Part shown: positions 57,733 through 64,000 of the stretch, one piece after another
Layout of the letters: each line of letters begins with the position of its first letter
Position numbering within the stretch: the first letter of the stretch is position 1
Assembly (NCBI RefSeq): GCF_014207355.1
Contig: NZ_JACHEF010000001.1
Span: 858,002 to 922,001, forward strand
Source of the DNA: Mesorhizobium sangaii
GTDB lineage: Bacteria; Pseudomonadota; Alphaproteobacteria; Rhizobiales; Rhizobiaceae
DNA: 64,000 bases
Direction: 5' to 3'
Notes under the pieces: model-generated
The model's input: only the letters and a program-made list of their open reading frames with translations
Told to the model about the DNA's origin: nothing
The model's database searches: none
Program-made: the position numbers and the translations under genes

Positions 57733-60700
57733 TCAGCTCGCTTCGCGCATCGCCTCGGCGGCCTGCAGGTCGACCGAGACGAGCTGGCTTACACCCTGCT
57801 CGGCCATCGTGACGCCGAACAGCCGGTTCATGCGCGCCATGGTGATCGGGTTGTGGGTGATGATGACGAAACGCGTCTCGGTGGTTGCGGCCATCTCGTC
57901 CATCAGATTGCAAAAACGCTCGACATTGTGATCGTCGAGCGGTGCGTCGACTTCGTCGAGCACGCAGATCGGTGCCGGATTGGTCAAGAACACGGCAAAG
58001 ATCAGCGACATCGCCGTCAACGCCTGCTCGCCACCGGACAGCAGCGTCATGGTCTGCGGCTTCTTGCCGGGCGGGCGGGCCAGGATTTCAAGCCCGGCCT
58101 CGAGCGGATCGTCGGATTCGATCAGCTGCAACTCCGCCGTGCCGCCGCCGAACAGATGCGAGAACAGCCGCTGGAAATGGCTGTTGACCACATCGAAGGC
58201 GGCAAGCAAGCGCTCGCGGCCTTCGCGGTTCAGGCTCTGGATTGCTTGCCTGAGCTTGCGGATCGCCTCGATGATGTCCTCGCGCTCGGAGACGATCGTC
58301 TCCAGCCGGTCGGAAAGCTCTTTCTGTTCCTCCTCGGCGCGCAGATTGACCGCGCCAAGCCGTTCGCGCTCGATCTTCAGCCGGTCGAGCTGGCGCTCGA
58401 TCTCGGCCATTTCCGGCATCGGGCTGTCGGCCTCCAGACCGGTGTGGCGGATGACCAGATGCGGCGGCGTGTTCAGCGTTTCCTGGATGCGCGCCTCAAC
58501 CTCCAGCCGGCGTTCGTCGGCCGCGGTCAGCCGCTCTTCGGCGCGGACGCGGGTCTCGCGCGCCTCGGCCAGCGACTGGATCGCGCCGGTGGCCGCCTTG
58601 TCCATTTCGGATTGCCGGTTTTCCGCTTCCTGCAGACGGTCGGCGGCGGCCTTGCGCAAGGTCTCGGCCTCCGTCAGTTGTGACAGCAAGGCGCGCCGTT
58701 TGGCGTCGATCTCATCGGGCGCATCGGCCAGCCGCTCGCGTTCGGCCTCAGCCTCGGCCTTGCGTTCGCCAAGCGATGCGATCTGCGTCGAGGCGTTTTC
58801 GGCCCGCTCCAGCCAGTTGCTGCGCTCGGCGCCAATGGCATCGAGCCGGCGCGCGCGCGCCTCGGCTTCGCGGCGCAGCCCCTCATGCACGGCACGCGCA
58901 TCGGCAAGCGTGGCACGATCGCGGGCGACATTGGCCGCGGACTGTTCGAGCTGCAATTGCAAATCGCCGAGATCGGGCGCGTCCTGCAGCAGCATTTCGG
59001 CTTCGGCGAAGGCCGCCGAGGTCTCCTCATGGCTGTCGACGATGCGGGCGCGCGCCTCATCCAGGGCCGCGCGCCGGCTTGCCAGTTCGCCGCCGGCCTT
59101 TTCGGCCTCGGCCAGCGCGTTGCGGGCGGCGTCCAGCCGATGCTGGGTGTCACGCCCGGCCTGGCGCGCATTGCGCTCGGCCTCGCTCGCTAGGCGAAGC
59201 GCCTGTTCGGCCTGGGCCAGCGCCTCCTCGGCCTGGCGCAAGACGACCGTCGCATGCACCGCTTCGGCATCGAGTTCGGCCAGCCGGTTCTTCTGCGCCA
59301 GCCGTTGCGCGGCGGCGGTCGGCGCGTCGGCACTGGCGGTAAAGCCGTCCCAGCGCCAAAGCGCGCCCTCACGGCTGACCAGCCGCTGGCCGGGGGCAAG
59401 AAGCGCCTGCAGCCGGCGGCCATCGCCTGATACAACGATGCCGATCTGCGCCAGCCGGCGGGCAAGCTGTGCCGGCGCGTGAACGACGCTGGCAAGGCTC
59501 CTGACGCCTTCAGGCAGAGCCGCATCGCCGGGCTGGATCTCGCTTTCGCCCCAATGCACCGGTGCGCTGCGGTCGAGCGGCACGTCGAGGTCTTCGCCAA
59601 GCGCAGCACCCAGCGCCGTCTCGAAGCCACGCTCGACGTTGATCTGCTCCAGCACGGCCGGGAAGAGGTCGCCGCTGGCGGCATTCAGGATCTTGGCCAG
59701 CGTGCGCGCTTCCGTCTCGATGCGTGCCAGCTCGGCCCTGGCATCCTGCAGCGGCGGCCGGGCGGCGCTTTCGGTGGCGCGGGTATCGATGACCGACTGC
59801 TCGGCCTGCGCTACGGCAGCCTCGGCCTCCTCCAGCAGCGCCATCGCCTGTTCGACCAGCATGCGCTTCTCGGCCGGATCGGGCAGGCCGGCCACCTTGG
59901 AGAGTATGTCAGACAGTTCGCGGTCGACATCGGCAAGCTGACGGCCGAAACGGTCGCGGCGCTCCGCGGTGTCGCGCAGCGTCCGTTCGATCTGGTTGCG
60001 CGAGGCGGCAGCCTCAGCCCGCTCGGCGGTCAGCGCGGCGAGTCTGGCTTCGCTTGCCGCAAGTGTCGATGCTGCCTGTTCGAAAGCCGCACGGGTGCTG
60101 GCTTCGCGCTCGGCGGCACCCGCATTTTCGGAATTGAGCGCGGCTTCTTCGGTGCGAAGTCGCTCAAGAATATCCGCATTGTCGCGGACCATGCGCTCCT
60201 CACGCGCAATGTCGCCGTCGAGCTGCTGCAGCCGGCGCTCGAGTTCGCCCTGGCGGGCGCGGATGCGGCCGGCTTCCTCCTCGATCTGCGACCTGGCGAT
60301 CGACAGGCGCTGGAAGGCGGCGGCAGCGGCGGCTTCCGCATCGCGCAGCTCCGGCAAGCGGTGGGCGCCAATGCCTTGCTCCCTTGCGGCGGCCATCTGG
60401 GCGGCGGCGCGGTCACCAACCAGCGCGGTGGCAACAGCCAGCGCCGAGCGCGCCTCGCCTTCCTGTGTCTTGGCCAGTGTCCAGCGCAGGTGCAGCAGCG
60501 TCGCTTCGGCCTTACGGATATCGGCCGACAGGTTCTTGAAGCGCGATGCCTGGCGCGCCTGGCGCTTCAGGCTTTCGATCTGGCTTTCCAGCTCGCCCAC
60601 GACATCGTCCAGGCGCTCCAGGTTCTGCTCGGCCGCCTTCAGCCGCAACTCGGCCTCGTGGCGACGGGTGTGCAGGCCGGAAATGCCGGCAGCCTCTTCC

Positions 60701-61191
60701 AGCAAGGCGCGGCGCGCCTGCGGCTTGGCCTGGATCAGTTCGCCGATGCGGCCCTGCCCGACCATCGACGGCGAACGCGCGCCGGTCGACTGGTCGGCGA
60801 ACAGGAGCTGCACATCCTTGGCGCGCGCTTCCTTGCCGTTGATGCGATAGAGCGAGCCCGCCTCGCGCTCAATCCGGCGCGACACCTGCAACTCGTCGGC
60901 ATCGTTGAAGGCGGCGGGCGCCGAGCGGTCGCTGTTGTCGAGGAAAAGCGTGACTTCGGCGGTGTTGCGTGCCGGGCGCGTGCCCGAGCCGGAAAAGATG
61001 ACGTCGTCCATGCCGGACGCGCGCATGTTCTTGTAGGAGCTTTCGCCCATCACCCAGCGCAGCGCCTCGACCAGGTTCGACTTACCGCAGCCATTCGGCC
61101 CGACAATGCCCGTCAGGCCGCGTTCGATGACGAACTCGCCGGGCTCGACGAAGGACTTGAAACCAAGGAGGCGAAGGCGCGAAAACTTCAT
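57733..61191 (-). CDS. smc: Chromosome segregation protein SMC
   Basis: ATP-driven chromosome compaction and segregation, normally with ScpA/ScpB. At 1152 residues it has the family length. The N-terminal head has FKSFVEPGEFVIERGLTGIV and Walker A GIVGPNGCGKSNLVEALRWV. Two long Ala/Glu/Arg-rich coiled coils (about 170-500 and 650-980) flank a hinge near 510-640 (FETALGAALGEDLDVPLDRS). The C-terminal head has signature LLSGGEQALTAMSLIFAVFL and Walker B ICVLDEVDAPLDDHNVERFC, then a D-loop. It starts at ATG 61191. It is downstream of the DsbA-like gene by 117 bases, a gene order I know from other Rhizobiales. Confidence 0.96.
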   Translation of the reverse strand: MKFSRLRLLGFKSFVEPGEFVIERGLTGIVGPNGCGKSNLVEALRWVMGESSYKNMRASGMDDVIFSGSGTRPARNTAEVTLFLDNSDRSAPAAFNDADELQVSRRIEREAGSLYRINGKEARAKDVQLLFADQSTGARSPSMVGQGRIGELIQAKPQARRALLEEAAGISGLHTRRHEAELRLKAAEQNLERLDDVVGELESQIESLKRQARQASRFKNLSADIRKAEATLLHLRWTLAKTQEGEARSALAVATALVGDRAAAQMAAAREQGIGAHRLPELRDAEAAAAAAFQRLSIARSQIEEEAGRIRARQGELERRLQQLDGDIAREERMVRDNADILERLRTEEAALNSENAGAAEREASTRAAFEQAASTLAASEARLAALTAERAEAAASRNQIERTLRDTAERRDRFGRQLADVDRELSDILSKVAGLPDPAEKRMLVEQAMALLEEAEAAVAQAEQSVIDTRATESAARPPLQDARAELARIETEARTLAKILNAASGDLFPAVLEQINVERGFETALGAALGEDLDVPLDRSAPVHWGESEIQPGDAALPEGVRSLASVVHAPAQLARRLAQIGIVVSGDGRRLQALLAPGQRLVSREGALWRWDGFTASADAPTAAAQRLAQKNRLAELDAEAVHATVVLRQAEEALAQAEQALRLASEAERNARQAGRDTQHRLDAARNALAEAEKAGGELASRRAALDEARARIVDSHEETSAAFAEAEMLLQDAPDLGDLQLQLEQSAANVARDRATLADARAVHEGLRREAEARARRLDAIGAERSNWLERAENASTQIASLGERKAEAEAERERLADAPDEIDAKRRALLSQLTEAETLRKAAADRLQEAENRQSEMDKAATGAIQSLAEARETRVRAEERLTAADERRLEVEARIQETLNTPPHLVIRHTGLEADSPMPEMAEIERQLDRLKIERERLGAVNLRAEEEQKELSDRLETIVSEREDIIEAIRKLRQAIQSLNREGRERLLAAFDVVNSHFQRLFSHLFGGGTAELQLIESDDPLEAGLEILARPPGKKPQTMTLLSGGEQALTAMSLIFAVFLTNPAPICVLDEVDAPLDDHNVERFCNLMDEMAATTETRFVIITHNPITMARMNRLFGVTMAEQGVSQLVSVDLQAAEAMREAS

Positions 61192-61308
61192 TCGCGCCGC
61201 CCACTAAGCGGATTCAGCAAAAGTGTGCCGCGGTTTTGCGGGGAGAATCCACGGCAAGGCAGATGGACGGCCGGCGCCAAGCGCGGCCGCTTCGATGCTG
61301 CCTGAGCG

Positions 61309-62052
61309 TCAAAGCAGAGGGTCGATGATGGCCGACATTTCCGCAATCGACATCGCCCCCTTGTAGGTCTTACCGTTGATGAAGAAGGTCGGTGTCGAGT
61401 CGACCTTGAATTCATTGGCGCCGCGCTTCTGGACCGATCTCACATCGTCCAGAAGTTTCTGGTCCGTCAAGCAGGCCTCGAAGGACTCCTGTGTAAAACC
61501 AGCGAGCTTGGAGATTTGCAGCAGCGCATCCTTGGTATTGGGCACTCCAACCCAGTTCGCCTGCTGCCTGAACAGCACATCCACCATCGGGAAATAGTTA
61601 TCCTTGGCGCAGCGCGCCAGCATGAATCCGGCTTCAGCGCTCGGATCGAACGGGAATTCGCGCAGGATGTAGCGGGCCTTGCCTGTGTCGATGTATTTGG
61701 TCTTCAGGTCCGGAAAGGTGGTCTCGGCGAAATGAGCGCAGTGCGGGCAGGTCATCGAGGCGTATTCGACGATGGTGACCTTGGCGTCGTCCTTGCCAAG
61801 CTGCTTGTCGGGCAGCGCACCCGGCTTCAGCAGTTCGGCCATATCCACGGTGCCCTGGGCTTCCGGTGCAGTAGCAGCGGCCGGCGTGGCCGGCTTCGCA
61901 GGCGCGGCCGGGTCCGCGGGCTTTACGTCCGCCGCCTTGGCTTGCTCGCCAGAGTCGCTGCAGGCGGCGAGCAGGGCGACCGCCGGAATGGCGGCCAGCG
62001 AAGTCAGGACGTTTCTGCGAGACAAGCTTTGGCCAAACGGGGGACGGTTCAT
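61309..62052 (-). CDS. DsbA-family thiol:disulfide oxidoreductase, likely Tat/lipoprotein signal
   Basis: A 247-residue exported protein with a thioredoxin fold containing the CPHC active site in VEYASMTCPHCAHFAETTFP and the cis-proline in TPTFFINGKTYKG. The N-terminus FGQSLSRRNVLTSLAAIPAV carries twin arginines followed by a lipobox (LLAAC), so it is probably exported by Tat or Sec and anchored as a lipoprotein. A Pro/Ala-rich linker (ADPAAPAKPATPAAATAPEA) follows. It likely forms disulfides in periplasmic proteins. ATG 62052 with AGGTGA upstream is preferred to GTG 62061. Confidence 0.9.
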   Translation of the reverse strand: MNRPPFGQSLSRRNVLTSLAAIPAVALLAACSDSGEQAKAADVKPADPAAPAKPATPAAATAPEAQGTVDMAELLKPGALPDKQLGKDDAKVTIVEYASMTCPHCAHFAETTFPDLKTKYIDTGKARYILREFPFDPSAEAGFMLARCAKDNYFPMVDVLFRQQANWVGVPNTKDALLQISKLAGFTQESFEACLTDQKLLDDVRSVQKRGANEFKVDSTPTFFINGKTYKGAMSIAEMSAIIDPLL

Positions 62053-62214
62053 ACGAATCACCTGACAAGAGTTGGATTTTGCAATGCAAAGGCACGAAAA
62101 GGCGAGAGTTGGCGCGAATTAAGGCATCTCCATCCCCAATCCAATCGCCAAACCTGACAGGGGCGATCACGAATGCGAGATATTGAAGACAAATCCGAGA
62201 TATTGACGACAAAT

Positions 62215-62715
62215 CTATGACTTCCTTTCCCCAAGAATGGTGGCGCCGAGCCTTTCCAGCGAGGCGCGCAGCCCATCATCGTCGACCAGGCCGACGGTCG
62301 AGGACAATTTCGACTTCTCGGCCGCGGTCAGCGGCCTGAAGGTCGGTTTGCGCTTTCCTTTGTCCGCTGTCACCGGCTTCTGCAGGATCCTGATCCGGCT
62401 GATGGCGGTGAAACCGAGGAAGGCATTGACCCGGTTGATGATCTCGCTGGTCTCGTGCTGCAGATGCAGCGCCGCCATGCCTTCGCAGGCGATGACCAGC
62501 ACCGCCGGCTCGAACGGATCGTCTTCATGCATGCGACGTGGCCACTGGATTTTCTCGGGACGCGAGCGGCTGGCAAGGCGTGGCCCGGCGATCTCTTCCC
62601 ACGACTGGACGAGGCCGATCGAGATGCCGGCCCGCTTGCGCAGCACCGGGTCGAGGATTTTGGTCGCAAGATCGCTGACCGGGACGGGATTGCCGTAGGG
62701 CGTTCTCCCTGCCAT
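62215..62715 (-). CDS. DUF721 protein (DciA-like)
   Basis: A 166-residue protein with an N-terminal DUF721 domain: ATKILDPVLRKRAGISIGLV, SWEEIAGPRLASRSRPEKI, VLVIACEGMAALHLQHETSE and NAFLGFTAISRIRILQKP. DciA proteins of this domain load the DnaB replicative helicase in bacteria lacking DnaC. The C-terminal 60 residues are more variable. It starts at ATG 62715, divergent from mutY by 48 bases, and is followed on the same strand by the DsbA-like gene. Confidence 0.87.
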   Translation of the reverse strand: MAGRTPYGNPVPVSDLATKILDPVLRKRAGISIGLVQSWEEIAGPRLASRSRPEKIQWPRRMHEDDPFEPAVLVIACEGMAALHLQHETSEIINRVNAFLGFTAISRIRILQKPVTADKGKRKPTFRPLTAAEKSKLSSTVGLVDDDGLRASLERLGATILGERKS

Positions 62716-62763
62716 GTACGTTCTCCAGCCTCACCAGCATCGGCCAAGGCCAATTCCCGATCA

Positions 62764-63891
62764 ATGGCACCAGCAGACCAGACCCGCAAGACCGCATCCC
62801 CATTCGGCGACATCGCGACCCGCCTGCTCGGCTGGTACGATGTGCATCATCGCGAGTTGCCGTGGCGCATCACGCCGCAAGAGCATGCGCGCGGGGCGAG
62901 GCCTGATCCCTACTGCATCTGGCTGTCCGAAGTCATGCTGCAGCAAACCACGGTCGAGGCGGTGAAGGCCTATTTTCGCGTTTTCGTCGAGAAATGGCCG
63001 GATGTCGGGGCGCTGGCCGCGGCGCAGACCGAGGATGTGATGAAGGCCTGGGCCGGGCTCGGCTACTATTCCCGCGCGCGCAATCTCAAGGCCTGCGCCG
63101 ACCTGGTGGCCCGGCGTGGCGGCCGGTTTCCCGACACCGAGGCCGGCCTCAGGGAACTGCCCGGCATCGGCGCCTATACATCGGCGGCGATCATGGCGAT
63201 TGCCTTCGACCGCCCCGCTGCCGTCGTCGACGGCAATGTCGAACGCGTCATCTCCCGGCTGTTTTCGATCACAACGCCGCTGAGCGAAGCCAAGGCCGAG
63301 ATACGCGCCCATGTCGAGCGCATAGTGCCAGGGACAAGGCCGGGCGATTTCGCCCAGGCTATGATGGATCTCGGCGCCACGATCTGCACACCACGCCGGC
63401 CGCGCTGCATGCTGTGCCCGCTGCGCGAAGACTGCAGCGCGGTCGTTTCAGGCGATCCCGAGCATTTCCCGGTGCGGCTGCCCAAGGCCGACAAGCCCCT
63501 GCGGCGCGGCGCGGCCTTCGTCGCCGTGCGCGGCGACGGCGCCATCTTGCTGCGCAAACGGGCGGAGAAAGGCCTGCTTGGCGGCATGACCGAAGTGCCG
63601 ACGACAGCCTGGACGGCACGTATCGATGGCGCCACCACCCAAGCGGCAGCACCCTTTCCCGGCAACTGGAAGCCCGCGGGGCGGATCGCGCATGTGTTCA
63701 CCCATTTCGCGCTCGAACTCGACGTGTTCCTTGCCCACACGAACGGCGAGACGCCGGCCGGCCATTTCTGGTCGCTGCCGTCGGACATTTCGGGCGAAGC
63801 ACTGCCCACTGTCATGAAAAAGGCAATCGAGGCTGCGATACCCGGCGCGACGAAAAAACCGTCGCCACACAGTGCAAAAGGGGCCCCATGA
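62764..63891 (+). CDS. mutY: A/G-specific adenine glycosylase MutY
   Basis: Removes adenine mispaired with 8-oxoguanine. The 375-residue protein has the helix-hairpin-helix glycosylase domain: WLSEVMLQQTTVEAVKAYF with the catalytic Glu, LPGIGAYTSAAIMAIAFDR, and VVDGNVERVISRL with the catalytic Asp. The [4Fe-4S] loop is CTPRRPRCMLCPLREDC (C-x6-C-x2-C-x5-C), and a NUDIX-like C-terminal domain follows (KGLLGGMTEVPTT; HVFTHFALELDVF) for 8-oxoG recognition. ATG 62764 is preferred; the open frame upstream crosses the DUF721 gene. Its stop overlaps the next gene as ATGA. Confidence 0.95.
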   Translation: MAPADQTRKTASPFGDIATRLLGWYDVHHRELPWRITPQEHARGARPDPYCIWLSEVMLQQTTVEAVKAYFRVFVEKWPDVGALAAAQTEDVMKAWAGLGYYSRARNLKACADLVARRGGRFPDTEAGLRELPGIGAYTSAAIMAIAFDRPAAVVDGNVERVISRLFSITTPLSEAKAEIRAHVERIVPGTRPGDFAQAMMDLGATICTPRRPRCMLCPLREDCSAVVSGDPEHFPVRLPKADKPLRRGAAFVAVRGDGAILLRKRAEKGLLGGMTEVPTTAWTARIDGATTQAAAPFPGNWKPAGRIAHVFTHFALELDVFLAHTNGETPAGHFWSLPSDISGEALPTVMKKAIEAAIPGATKKPSPHSAKGAP

Positions 63892-64000
63892 CTGAAATTC
63901 GCCACATCGTTTTCGACATCGGCAGAGTGCTGATCCACTACGATCCGAATATCCCGTTCAGCCGCCTCATTCCGGATGCCGAAGAGAGAAAGTGGTTCTT
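63888..64000 (+). CDS. HAD-superfamily phosphatase, N-terminal part (cut by window end)
   Basis: The first 37 codons read MTEIRHIVFDIGRVLIHYDP and onward. FDIGRVL is the first HAD motif (DxGxVL; nucleophile Asp10), in a variant with Ile and Arg where many members have FDxGGVL. The ATG overlaps the mutY stop as ATGA, so the two are coupled. The substrate cannot be told from this fragment. Confidence 0.8.
   Translation, partial: MTEIRHIVFDIGRVLIHYDPNIPFSRLIPDAEERKWF

Noticed and set aside
57980..61305. Long plus-strand open frames (500 and 608 codons)
   Set aside because: They are antisense to smc; the Ser/Ala/Arg-rich or Leu/Gly-rich composition mirrors the coiled-coil codons.

Overview
The window is a high-GC chromosomal stretch from an alphaproteobacterium of the Rhizobiales, most likely Mesorhizobium or a close relative. 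The reasons are the frc-type sugar operon with a ROK repressor, a NodQ-like fused CysN/CysC, LpsL-type UDP-glucuronate epimerase, the smc - DsbA - DUF721 - mutY block, and several copies of short intergenic repeats that I recognise as the kind common in Mesorhizobium. The assignment rests on gene content and recalled family features; no search was run.

Layout. (1) 1-4847: glycogen genes on the minus strand, glgP, glgB and the first codons of what is probably glgC. (2) 4980-10779: a sugar uptake and phosphorylation locus split into two divergent operons, frcB-frcC-frcA to the left and a ROK repressor, an RbsD/FucU mutarotase and a PfkB kinase to the right. A perfect 11-bp inverted repeat lies between them, and each arm carries an outward-facing TTGACA. 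(3) 11036-15861: a DegT/DnrJ/EryC1 sugar aminotransferase, then the sulfate activation genes cysD-cysNC-cysQ. (4) 16343-41945: a large surface polysaccharide (probably O-antigen) region. It holds an O-antigen ligase/polymerase-like protein, epimerases, an initiating phosphosugar transferase, a WbpM/CapD-type dehydratase, a Wzm/Wzt ABC exporter, a WbsX-like protein, two RgpF-like proteins, three methyltransferases, a GtrB-like polyprenyl-phosphate glycosyltransferase with a flippase-like and a GT-C-like membrane protein, the dTDP-L-rhamnose genes rfbACBD, and a UDP-glucuronate epimerase. The part from about 24.3 to 28.1 kb is clearly AT-richer than the rest and looks imported. (5) 41983-53932: mixed chromosomal genes: bioY, a metallo-beta-lactamase-fold hydrolase, DUF1499, an acyl-CoA synthetase, DUF427, a polysaccharide deacetylase, a family 9 glycosyltransferase, ppdK, a VOC protein, tRNA-Gln(TTG) and a Crp/Fnr regulator. 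(6) 54514-57374: an unusual fusion of a family 25 glycosyltransferase with an O-antigen ligase/polymerase-like membrane domain, then a small P-loop kinase. (7) 57733-64000: smc, a DsbA-like lipoprotein, a DUF721 protein, mutY, and the start of a HAD phosphatase.

How the genes fit together. Glucose-1-phosphate metabolism (glgP/glgB) and dTDP-rhamnose synthesis both draw on hexose phosphates. RfbACBD, LpsL, the CapD-like dehydratase and the aminotransferase can supply activated rhamnose, galacturonate and amino sugars. The GT2, RgpF-like and WbsX-like proteins would assemble the chain, Wzm/Wzt would export it, and a WaaL-like protein would attach it to lipid A-core. The GtrB, flippase and GT-C group looks like a periplasmic glycan decoration cassette. 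CysDNC/CysQ produce and recycle PAPS, but no sulfotransferase is visible here.

The observations most worth a second look are the GT25-ligase fusion, the GT-C-like protein with a C-terminal beta-rich domain in its cassette, the divergent frc operator, the 15-bp in-frame minisatellite in a methyltransferase, and a repeat element that supplies the last codons and stop of ppdK. No CRISPR array, prophage, transposase or rRNA was found.
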